DNA of 6,308 nt from Ruminococcus sp. (GCF_024684275.1 NZ_JAIKXF010000086.1:1-6308), one strand, 5' to 3'. Shown: positions 1 through 5,557, numbered from the stretch's first letter. The notes: a model not told the origin generated them from the sequence alone. Numbers and translations: made by a program.

Positions 1-454
1 CAAACTCTATTCCCTGAGAACAACAGGCAGTAGCATCATTGATCAATACAGCAAAAAATTCTCTGCCATCAGTTTCTTGAAAATATGAGAATGGTCCTTT
101 AGCCTTGACTGTCTTATCGAGATAATTATCTCCGTTATTGATCATATCAAATACCTGAGCATATACCATAGTCGAATTGAGCTGAGTGAGGTCAATATCT
201 ATATCTTTATTACTTAGGTCTGATGGATCAATTACCGCGCCGATATTGTTATGTGAGGTGGTGACACTGGTTGCAGCTGTTTTTTCAGCCGATGTGATGT
301 CAGATGCAGGAGATGTGGTCATATCAGCCCCATTTGTAGTAATCTCATAAACGATAATATCGTTATTTGACAAAGCATTGTTATCAGAACTGCCGCAGCC
401 TGTAATACCTGTTGTTATGGTCACAATAGCAGCTAATAGTATTATTTTTTTCAT
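1..454 (-). CDS. Lipoprotein with YcgQ/DUF1980-like C-terminal region (partial, 3' end beyond window)
   Basis: The first 151 residues are visible; the gene runs off the left edge. The N-terminus (MKKIILLAAIVTITTG) is a lipoprotein signal peptide ending in lipobox ITGC, with Cys20 as the predicted lipidated residue. A Ser/Thr-rich linker follows to about residue 85. From about residue 95 the protein has a folded segment containing YLDKTVKAKG, then FFAVLINDATACC near residues 135-145. This resembles the C-terminal domain of the YcgQ/TIGR03943 (DUF1980) family, which has a KTV-K-G strand and a CC motif, and it also resembles the C-terminal domain of the gene just upstream. The start is set by GGAGG eight bases before the ATG. 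Only 2 bases separate it from the upstream stop, so it is translationally coupled. A role as a surface protein in the zinc-starvation response is inferred from the operon; no substrate can be named. Confidence 0.82.
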   Translation of the reverse strand, partial: MKKIILLAAIVTITTGITGCGSSDNNALSNNDIIVYEITTNGADMTTSPASDITSAEKTAATSVTTSHNNIGAVIDPSDLSNKDIDIDLTQLNSTMVYAQVFDMINNGDNYLDKTVKAKGPFSYFQETDGREFFAVLINDATACCSQGIEF

Positions 455-456
455 AT

Positions 457-1416
457 TCAGCCTCCGTCATGATATGAAAAAGTGGCAATTTCCTCCTTTG
501 GTGGATCACATTCATAAAGATCAACTATTTTAAGAAGGGGTATGTCAACGTTTTCGTGTTCATGGTGCTGTACTGTTATTTCGGCAGTAAGCGACACCCA
601 TTTCTCACCTTGTAACGGAAAATACCTGTTACACAGTGCAACAAACCAGCAAAACTGCATATCAGCTTCACAGCACGTCATAACATATCGTCCGACAGCA
701 AATACGTTATCCGGAAGCTCAGGACGAGATGTTATCATTGCTTTGAATTTAACGGTTTTATCGTTATATTTCTTTGTCTCATTCATTATATCGCCGTACC
801 AGATTGCGTAGTCTTCGTCCTTGATCAGTATAGTATCAGCATTTATATCATAGGGCAGGGGATCTTCAATATCATCGGCTATTATCATTCCGTTGTCTGC
901 TTCATAGTATATTTCAGCTCTTCGATTAACCGAGCGTACTATTTTGTGCAATGCATTCACATCTGCTTTATTTGCATAGCGATTGAAAATAACCACATCG
1001 CAGACATTGAGCTTGTCAATTACAAGGCTTTTCAGATTCTCAACATAAATGCCGAATGAGGAGGTATCAGCTACAAATACTGTCTGGAATATCTTCCAGC
1101 TTTCCGGCTTGTTCAGAAGAAAGTCAGTCAGGTGCCACATACCGTTTAATTCAACAATAACTATATCAGCATTGTTTTCTTCAGACGTTTTTCTTAAAAA
1201 CTGTTCATCAAGCTCAGATTTATCTTCGATCACTTGAAGCGATACTTTTTTACCTTTAAACTGTGTGAAATCATAATCATCAAATCCTTCTTCACAAACA
1301 AGAAGAAGGATATTCATATCATTTCCGAATTTGTCGCTGGATATTGTTTTTTGAATAAAATTCGTCTTTCCGCCTTCAAGAAAGCCGAGGAAAAGATAAA
1401 CAGGTATCTTATTCAT
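457..1416 (-). CDS. Divergent CobW-like G3E GTPase fused to a YcgQ/DUF1980-like domain
   Basis: This 319-residue protein has two parts. Residues 1-200 are a P-loop GTPase of the SIMIBI/G3E type: Walker A GFLEGGKT at 11-18, a beta strand VIVELNG at 86-92 in the Walker B/ExxG position, and FVADTSS at 114-120, the place of the family's VVDA strand. An NKAD string at 149-152 lies four residues beyond the expected NKxD site, where NRYA stands instead. The CxCC metal-binding motif that defines COG0523 proteins is absent. Residues 205-310 resemble the C-terminal domain of YcgQ/TIGR03943: NDKTVKFKAMI, then GRYVMTCCEAD at 242-252. They replace the usual CobW_C domain. A short HHEHE stretch (284-288) could bind metal. 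The start has AGGAGG five bases upstream. It lies downstream of a canonical COG0523 gene and upstream of the coupled lipoprotein. Metal allocation is likely by context; GTPase activity is unproven. Confidence 0.85.
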   Translation of the reverse strand: MNKIPVYLFLGFLEGGKTNFIQKTISSDKFGNDMNILLLVCEEGFDDYDFTQFKGKKVSLQVIEDKSELDEQFLRKTSEENNADIVIVELNGMWHLTDFLLNKPESWKIFQTVFVADTSSFGIYVENLKSLVIDKLNVCDVVIFNRYANKADVNALHKIVRSVNRRAEIYYEADNGMIIADDIEDPLPYDINADTILIKDEDYAIWYGDIMNETKKYNDKTVKFKAMITSRPELPDNVFAVGRYVMTCCEADMQFCWFVALCNRYFPLQGEKWVSLTAEITVQHHEHENVDIPLLKIVDLYECDPPKEEIATFSYHDGG

Positions 1417-1435
1417 TATATCCTCCTATTTTAAC

Positions 1436-1477
1436 ACACAAGTGCAGAAAAACTAATGTGTCTTCCTGCACTTGTGT
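1436..1477 (-). terminator. Intercistronic hairpin between the two GTPase genes (weak terminator or processing site)
   Basis: Two perfect 12-base arms (1436-1447 ACACAAGTGCAG and 1466-1477 CTGCACTTGTGT) are separated by an 18-base loop. They lie between the stop of the canonical GTPase gene and the ribosome binding site of the next gene. On the minus strand the stem is followed by GTTAAAATAG rather than a clean T-run, so full termination is doubtful. Partial termination, an mRNA-stabilising 3' end or a processing site fits better. Confidence 0.5.
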
Positions 1478-1483
1478 TATTAT

Positions 1484-2590
1484 TTATATTGTAAGACAGC
1501 TTTCAAGACGTGAAAGAATATCCGCCTTTTTATAGCCCTTTCCGATGAAAACAAGCTGATTGATACGGTCTCCGTACTGCTCGTCCCAATCGTCTTTGAG
1601 GTCTGGATAATTCTCGAACATAGCGTCAAGCTCCTCTTGCGGACAGGAGGCGAGCCACTCGTTAAGTTCGGTAACGCTTGCGTTTCTGCCAGCCTGTTCA
1701 AAGAGCTGTATATGTACATCATCGTCAGCAAACCATACATAACCCTTTGTGCGGATAAGCTCCCTCGGGTATTCGTCTACCAGATCCATAAACTTGTTGC
1801 GGTCGAATGGGCGGACTTCTTCGTACACAAATGAAGTTATGCCGTATTCGTCCATGCAGGCTTCCTTGTCGGTTGGCTCATTGGTATTGAGCGCGCGCTG
1901 AATGGAAGATGAAGCAAGAACACTGTGATAATCGAATTCCTTGCCGTGAAGTATCTTGTCTGTATCGACTTCGCTGTTCACAGCAGGAATTATCTCAGCT
2001 TCGGACTGAATGTCACGTATAGCCTTTGTGACTTCTTCTATCTGCTGCGCACTGAGAAGATCTGTCTTATTGAGTATGATAAGATTGCAGAACTCTATCT
2101 GGTCGATGATAAGGTTGATTATGTCGCCCTCTTCGGTATCATTCTCCATAGATATTTCACTCAGGAATTCGTTATAGATACGGTCAGCGTCCACAACCGA
2201 AACAACAGAGCTGAGATATACATTGGTGTCGGGGGTGTCCTCGGTATAGACAACAAACGAAGCGGCAATATTGGACGGCTCACTGATGCCCGACGCTTCG
2301 ACGAAAACAGCCTCAATATCGGGAAGCTGAGAGATACGCTCTATCTCTGCGATAAACTCATCACGGAGCGTACAGCAGATACAGCCGTTCTGAAGCTCCA
2401 CCATTTCAACAGAAGCAATGCGGTCACGGTTCTTGTTCAGGAGAGCAGCGTCTATATTGACGCTGCCCATATCATTTACGATAAGTGCTATCTTGCGCTG
2501 TTCCTGTTTCAGAAGGTTCTGCATAAGAGTAGTTTTGCCCGAACCAAGATAGCCTGTTATAAGAATTACGGGAATTTTTCTGTTAGTCAT
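1484..2590 (-). CDS. COG0523-type CobW/G3E GTPase (putative zinc metallochaperone)
   Basis: This is a 368-residue canonical COG0523 protein. Numbered from the chosen start, the motifs are Walker [10 protein letters not shown] (13-21), the metal-binding GCICC motif preceded by ELQN (69-73), EASGISEP (98-105) and the guanine-specificity motif NKTD (174-177). A CobW_C domain follows from about 249 to the end, ending in [22 protein letters not shown]0523 proteins in Zur-controlled operons are known to deliver zinc to client enzymes or sense zinc shortage, and that is the likely role here. A start four codons earlier (ATG at 2602) overlaps the upstream stop but has no Shine-Dalgarno. The start at 2590 has GAGGTG four bases upstream and is preferred. 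It follows the ZnuA-ZinT gene by 8 bases, so the two are probably co-transcribed. No long His-rich loop is present, unlike some family members. The exact client is unknown. Confidence 0.93.
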   Translation of the reverse strand: MTNRKIPVILITGYLGSGKTTLMQNLLKQEQRKIALIVNDMGSVNIDAALLNKNRDRIASVEMVELQNGCICCTLRDEFIAEIERISQLPDIEAVFVEASGISEPSNIAASFVVYTEDTPDTNVYLSSVVSVVDADRIYNEFLSEISMENDTEEGDIINLIIDQIEFCNLIILNKTDLLSAQQIEEVTKAIRDIQSEAEIIPAVNSEVDTDKILHGKEFDYHSVLASSSIQRALNTNEPTDKEACMDEYGITSFVYEEVRPFDRNKFMDLVDEYPRELIRTKGYVWFADDDVHIQLFEQAGRNASVTELNEWLASCPQEELDAMFENYPDLKDDWDEQYGDRINQLVFIGKGYKKADILSRLESCLTI

Positions 2591-2598
2591 ACTGCACC

Positions 2599-4203
2599 TC
2601 ATTTCAGTGCGTCTGCAAGAACATCATAGTTCTTCTGCATAAGGGAGATATAGCTTGCACCGCCTGCAATATCATTCTTGGATATGGACTGGAGAGAGTT
2701 AAGCGCTGCAATATCCACGGTCTTACCCGAATTATTTATAATAGATTCTGCAATATCCTTGCTGGAATTTTCAAGAGTGAAAATGGTCTTGCAGTCAAGC
2801 TCCTTCACCTTATCAGCAAGGAAAGCGATCGTTTTAAAGCTTGCTTCTGTTTCTGCTGAGCAGCCGATGAAAGCGGCGTAGTAGTCAAGACCGTAATCAT
2901 CAACGAAGTAGCGGAAGGGGAATCTGTCGCCGAATACAAGCGCCTTAACAGAAGATGCGTCAACAAGTGTCTGGAAGCTGTTATCAAGTTCAGAAAGCTT
3001 TGCAACATAGCTGTCAAGGTTAGCCTTGTAATCCGAAGCGTTGGCAGGATCAATAGCTTCAATATTCTTTTCGATCTCAGCGCAGAGTACCTTTGCATTT
3101 TTCAGTGAGAGCCAAACGTGCTCGTCGTATTCTTCTTCGCCATCTTCATGCTCGTGTTCGTGTTCTTCTCCCTCATCTTCATCGCTGTGTCCGTGACCGA
3201 TAACTTCATCGCACACTTCTTCGGGACTGAGTGCTGCGTCAAAGAAAGTAGGCCAGTTGCCCTCTGGATCAACGATAGCGTCATAGCTCTCATTACTCAT
3301 ACGGATGTGGAAATGCTCAGCCTTTTCAGGCTCGATGATATGGTCGTTGAACTCGATATACACAGGTGCGCCTGAGTTCTTATCCTCGGCTTCAAAGCGG
3401 TACATAGCAGCTCTTGTGCCTGTTGACCAGTCCTGAATAAAGTAGCCTGTATACTTGTAATCTGATTCAGTGACCTTGCCGTTCTTATCGGTAAACTTTA
3501 TGTGGTCGTTGTGAATGCTGATAGCATTGTAATCGGACTTATAGCCCTTTGTGTAGTAGTCCTTGTACTCCTCAGCGGTCATACTGCCGTCTTCGGACTT
3601 ATGCTCCCACGCCTCATCAAGTGAACCGTCAAGCACCAGTGGATACGCGGACTGCCAGTCACCCTCCCAGTCTGAGAGAGGTCTGTCCTTAACCTCATCA
3701 TCTTCAAAGGTGGAAACTTCTTTGCTGTGCTCGTGCTCGTGCTCATGTTCGATTTCCTGCATACCTTCCTTGAGTTCCTCTACCTTAGCGGAGTCGCCGA
3801 GAACGTCCATAAGGTTGATGACTTTCATATCCGTGTTAGCAGCGCCTGCAAGAGCGTCTTCTACCCATTCATCGGACTCTCCGCCCACATATACGAAAAG
3901 GTCACAGGTGGATATCTTCATCATATCATCAGCGGTAGGTTGGTAGCTGTGAAGATCAACACCACTGTCAAGAAGATAAGTAAGCTCAACATTGTCAGCG
4001 TGATCGCCGAGTATCTCTTTTACCCAGTCATACTCAGGGAAGATAGTGCAAACTACGCTGAAGGGCTCAGCGCTTGCTTTATTAGCAGCTTGTGTGGTCA
4101 CTTCTGTCTTACTGCTTGAAGAACTGCTTGATGAGCAGCCTGTCATTCCCATTGCAGCCATAGCGAATGTAAGGGCATATATGCCGATTTTTTTCTTAAA
4201 CAT
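2599..4203 (-). CDS. znuA: Zinc-binding lipoprotein: ZnuA/AdcA-type solute-binding protein with a nested ZinT domain
   Basis: This 534-residue protein has a signal peptide with lipobox MTGC (Cys23) and an eight-Ser run. The N-lobe of a cluster A-I (ZnuA/AdcA/TroA) metal-binding protein follows, about 45-150, with ligand His85 in DLHSYQPT. Then come a first His loop (EHEHEHEH, 152-159) and a full ZinT/YodA domain (about 173-333). The ZinT triad is intact: His288, His297 and His299, in NDH and EHFH, with the family's 9/2 spacing. A second His-rich acidic loop (337-352) leads to His362 in DEHVWLS and the ZnuA C-lobe to the end. The usual third lobe ligand His is replaced by GDRFPF at about 425-430; Glu478 sits near the fourth-ligand position. 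In streptococcal AdcA, ZinT is at the C-terminus; here it sits inside the loop. The start at 4203 has GGAGG ten bases upstream; an in-frame ATG 17 codons earlier lacks one and would precede the signal peptide. It probably captures extracellular zinc for an ABC importer encoded elsewhere. Confidence 0.95.
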   Translation of the reverse strand: MFKKKIGIYALTFAMAAMGMTGCSSSSSSSSKTEVTTQAANKASAEPFSVVCTIFPEYDWVKEILGDHADNVELTYLLDSGVDLHSYQPTADDMMKISTCDLFVYVGGESDEWVEDALAGAANTDMKVINLMDVLGDSAKVEELKEGMQEIEHEHEHEHSKEVSTFEDDEVKDRPLSDWEGDWQSAYPLVLDGSLDEAWEHKSEDGSMTAEEYKDYYTKGYKSDYNAISIHNDHIKFTDKNGKVTESDYKYTGYFIQDWSTGTRAAMYRFEAEDKNSGAPVYIEFNDHIIEPEKAEHFHIRMSNESYDAIVDPEGNWPTFFDAALSPEEVCDEVIGHGHSDEDEGEEHEHEHEDGEEEYDEHVWLSLKNAKVLCAEIEKNIEAIDPANASDYKANLDSYVAKLSELDNSFQTLVDASSVKALVFGDRFPFRYFVDDYGLDYYAAFIGCSAETEASFKTIAFLADKVKELDCKTIFTLENSSKDIAESIINNSGKTVDIAALNSLQSISKNDIAGGASYISLMQKNYDVLADALK

Positions 4204-4248
4204 AAAAATAGAACCTCCGAATTGAATAATTGAATCGCATAAATACTG

Positions 4249-4286
4249 GCGCATTTAAAAAGGGGCTTATTGCTCCTTAAATGCCA
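4249..4286 (-). promoter_or_regulatory. Leader hairpin upstream of znuA-zinT (possible attenuator)
   Basis: An outer stem pairs GCATTTAA (4251-4258) with TTAAATGC (4277-4284). Inside it, GGGGC (4262-4266) faces GCTCC (4272-4276). Read on the minus strand, the inner part is GGAGC-AATAA-GCCCC followed by TTTTT, a terminator-like shape with one A-C mismatch. It lies about 45 to 80 bases before the znuA start, inside the 170-base leader. It may be a weak terminator that lowers readthrough from the regulator gene, or simply leader structure. No known riboswitch motif is recognised. Confidence 0.35.
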
Positions 4287-4337
4287 TTTACCATGTATAA
4301 GAGTATAAGTATCTCAATGAGGAAATATCATAACACT

Positions 4338-4361
4338 TTTATACACACATTTATACACACA
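4338..4361. repeat. Tandem 12-base repeat, two copies
   Basis: TTTATACACACA occurs twice head to tail (4338-4349 and 4350-4361). On the minus strand each unit contains TATAAA, so the duplication doubles a possible -10 element upstream of znuA-zinT. Confidence 0.6.
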
Positions 4362-4377
4362 CGGGGGCATTATTCAA
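4350..4377 (-). promoter_or_regulatory. Candidate internal promoter for znuA-zinT
   Basis: On the minus strand TTGAAT (4372-4377) is followed after 16 bases by TATAAA (4350-4355). Both boxes are near-consensus sigma-A type. The predicted start lies near 4343, giving a leader of about 140 bases before znuA. The -35 box overlaps the end of the small membrane protein gene. No TGATAAT operator is seen here, so any zinc control would have to come from the upstream promoter or another mechanism. Confidence 0.4.
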
Positions 4378-4676
4378 TTCAAAAGCTTCACTTTAAGAGA
4401 AATAAGAGTTGTATGTTCAGAGTGAGATCTTATAATTATATTGCAAATAACAGCAACATTGCAGAGTACCAGCGTAAGCTGTAATGATCTTGCAACTGCG
4501 GTTCCGAGAGTATGCAGTACCTTGTGACACTCCGCAAGTTCCATACAGATAGAACAGTCGTCACCCGTACAATTGTGATTATTGTGAGTAATAATAAAAG
4601 CAGTAGAGCAGAATATGACAAGGCTGAATACAACAATAACTATCCAGGATACTACTCTGTTTCTGTTTTTTGACAT
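4374..4676 (-). CDS. Small Cys/His-rich membrane protein in the zinc operon
   Basis: This 100-residue protein has a hydrophobic helix at 9-29 that could be a signal anchor, then a dense set of possible metal ligands. These are His31, His34, Cys36, Cys41, Cys44 (spacing C-x4-C-x2-C), then Cys50, His51 and His55. A second hydrophobic segment lies at about 65-82 and a basic tail at the end. Small proteins with an HxCxGxDCxxC segment are known beside zinc-uptake genes in Clostridia, as far as I recall, but I know no assigned function. The start is supported by GAGGTGA seven bases upstream. It begins 16 bases after the stop of the Fur-family regulator, so they share a transcript. A role as an exported metal-binding or sensing accessory is inferred. 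It cannot be a frame shadow because the opposite strand shows no gene here. Confidence 0.75.
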   Translation of the reverse strand: MSKNRNRVVSWIVIVVFSLVIFCSTAFIITHNNHNCTGDDCSICMELAECHKVLHTLGTAVARSLQLTLVLCNVAVICNIIIRSHSEHTTLISLKVKLLN

Positions 4677-4692
4677 ATCTGCTCACCTCACT

Positions 4693-5085
4693 TTACTTGC
4701 ATTTATCACATATTCCGAGAATTTCTATATCTCCGTCAGTACCTATCGAAGCATTATGCTTCAGTTCATCTATGATATCGCAACAGACTTTTTCATCAAT
4801 ATGCTGAACTGCACCGCATATCTTGCATCTAACACTGATGCTGCCCGTTTTTTCATTTGATAACCTGTATTGATACTCACGATTCTGATTGATCTTGCGT
4901 CGGACAATACCGTTATTTACAAGATCAGTCATGATTCGATATACCGTACTTTCAGACGGTGAACAACCGGCGGCGCTGTCGGAACGTATACCCTCAACGA
5001 TCTCCTTCACCGTAAATGCCTTACCAATATTTGTTTCAAGAAAAGAGAGTATGCTGGTTCGCTGCATAGTCTTATATGTCGCCAT
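4693..5085 (-). CDS. zur: Fur-family transcriptional regulator, probably Zur
   Basis: This 130-residue protein has the Fur-family layout. A winged helix-turn-helix at about 8-75 contains recognition segment PSESTVYRIMTDLVNNGIV (42-60), followed by wing residues REYQYRL. A dimerisation domain carries the structural zinc pairs CKIC (Cys87, Cys90) and CDKC (Cys126, Cys129). The usual HxH-type cluster ahead of the first CxxC is missing (EKTGSISVRC). His95 and His110 are the only clear His residues in the domain, so the regulatory metal site is unusual. The assignment to Zur rather than Fur or PerR rests on the downstream zinc-uptake genes. The start at 5085 has GGGGTGA five bases upstream. It lies directly after a consensus promoter with an operator, so autoregulation is likely. 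It is the first gene of the leftward cluster. Confidence 0.9.
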   Translation of the reverse strand: MATYKTMQRTSILSFLETNIGKAFTVKEIVEGIRSDSAAGCSPSESTVYRIMTDLVNNGIVRRKINQNREYQYRLSNEKTGSISVRCKICGAVQHIDEKVCCDIIDELKHNASIGTDGDIEILGICDKCK

Positions 5086-5109
5086 TGATTCACCCCATTT
5101 ATTAAGAAT

Positions 5110-5126
5110 ATGATAATGATTATCAT
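5110..5126. promoter_or_regulatory. Perfect 17-base Fur/Zur-type operator
   Basis: ATGATAATGATTATCAT is a perfect 8-1-8 palindrome containing the 7-1-7 core TGATAAT-N-ATTATCA used by Fur-family repressors in Bacillus. It sits just downstream of the predicted transcription start of the regulator gene, so bound protein would block initiation or early elongation. The core matches the described Bacillus Fur box more closely than its Zur box (TCGTAAT-N-ATTACGA). Confidence 0.88.
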
Positions 5127-5138
5127 TTTCAGTTTTAT

Positions 5139-5167
5139 ATTATATTCGCAAGTTAACTGTTTGTCAA
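5139..5167 (-). promoter_or_regulatory. Consensus sigma-A promoter for the zur operon
   Basis: On the minus strand TTGACA (5162-5167) and TATAAT (5139-5144) are separated by exactly 17 bases. The start site is predicted near 5132, about 46 bases before the regulator ATG. The 17-base palindromic operator lies within the first 25 transcribed bases. Confidence 0.9.
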
Positions 5168-5201
5168 TAATTCACTTGCTAATTCTACTTCTTAAACAAA
5201 A

Positions 5202-5292
5202 TGATAATCGTTCTTATTTTACATTATAGTGCTCTTGACTATTTTTGAGGTGATCGTAATTGAATTAGTTGATAATATAGGATTCATTATCA
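5202..5292. promoter_or_regulatory. Cluster of extra TGATAAT half-sites upstream of the zur promoter
   Basis: Beyond the main operator, TGATAAT recurs at 5202-5208 (followed by a poorly matching second half, GTTCTTA) and at 5270-5276. Its reverse complement ATTATCA lies at 5286-5292. The last two form a 7-9-7 inverted repeat. Another TATAAT on the minus strand at 5223-5228 lacks a good -35 box. These could be auxiliary regulator sites or decayed operators. Base composition is AT-rich, so chance cannot be excluded for single copies. Confidence 0.45.
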
Positions 5293-5381
5293 CGTAATTC
5301 AAGATGTCTTGACAGGGAACTGAAATACACGTTTTGCGTCCCATTACCTGGTACCAAGGTAGTAATAGAGGGATACAAAAG

Positions 5382-5407
5382 AAAAAAGCCCGAATAATCG
5401 GACTTTT
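5382..5407 (-). terminator. Intrinsic terminator, minus strand (possibly bidirectional)
   Basis: A 10-base-pair stem joins 5384-5393 to 5398-5407 with a 4-base loop. On the minus strand all positions pair (one G-U) and the stem ends in six T, then CTTTT. On the plus strand one pair is lost and only four T follow. It would stop leftward transcription arriving from the tRNA-fragment unit before the zur promoter. Confidence 0.75.
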
Positions 5408-5448
5408 GAATGTGCTGCCTGTACGAAACAGATGGCTTTCATGCGTGG

Positions 5449-5479
5449 AAAAAATTGCGTCCCAGAAAAACTGAGACGC
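5449..5479 (-). terminator. Strong intrinsic terminator, minus strand
   Basis: Read on the minus strand, GCGTCTCAG and CTGGGACGC form a 9-base-pair stem (5471-5479 with 5457-5465; one G-U) around a TTTTT loop. AA and six T follow (5449-5454). It lies about 25 bases beyond the CCA end of the tRNA-Leu fragment, the normal place for a tRNA gene terminator. Confidence 0.85.
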
Positions 5480-5504
5480 GAAACTGTCCGCGGGGGCTCC
5501 CCAC

Positions 5505-5557
5505 TGGTGCGGGTAAAAGGAGTTGAACCTGCACGGATTGCTCCGCCAGAACCTAAT
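5505..5557 (-). pseudogene. 3' half of a tRNA-Leu(UAG): att-site remnant or decayed tRNA gene
   Basis: On the minus strand the sequence runs from an ATTAGGT anticodon loop (UAG) through TCTGG, a class II variable arm (CGGA-GCAA-TCCG, 5534-5545), a T-arm GCAGG-TTCAACT-CCTTT, and acceptor TACCCGC-A-CCA. That order and these sequences match bacterial tRNA-Leu. A 5' acceptor partner (GCGGGTA) and a D-arm are absent from the preceding 45 bases. The T-stem has one mismatch and a G-U pair, and the anticodon stem does not close. It is not a working tRNA. Ending exactly in the anticodon loop is typical of tyrosine-recombinase attachment sites. Confidence 0.7.

Larger units (their letters stand above)
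4219..4380. repeat. 12-base perfect inverted repeat flanking the znuA leader
   Basis: GAATTGAATAAT at 4219-4230 is the exact reverse complement of ATTATTCAATTC at 4369-4380. One arm covers the stop codon of the small membrane protein gene. The other lies next to the GGAGG of the znuA-zinT gene. In a transcript starting at the regulator promoter the arms could pair and close off the 138-base leader between them. A transcript starting at the internal candidate promoter would lack the first arm. Confidence 0.55.

Noticed and set aside
1925..2629. 234-residue open frame on the plus strand
   Set aside because: It is antisense to the canonical COG0523 GTPase gene and the end of the ZnuA-ZinT gene, has no plausible ribosome binding site and shows no recognisable domain.
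3118..3174. Short GA/CT-rich repeat as a CRISPR or satellite array
   Set aside because: The repeated GTGTTC/CTCGTG units are reverse-strand His and Glu codons of the His-rich loop in the coding sequence, with no spacers.
3563..4119. Two plus-strand open frames of 127 and 130 residues
   Set aside because: They are antisense shadows of the His/Asp/Glu-rich ZnuA-ZinT gene; the Ser/Cys-rich composition follows from reversed GA-rich codons.
5250..5297. Short plus-strand frame reading VIVIELVDNIGFIIT before a stop
   Set aside because: It resembles the start of a membrane sensor protein, but it is only 15 codons, has a GTG or ATT in place of a clear start, and no continuation follows. At most it is a trace of a lost gene.
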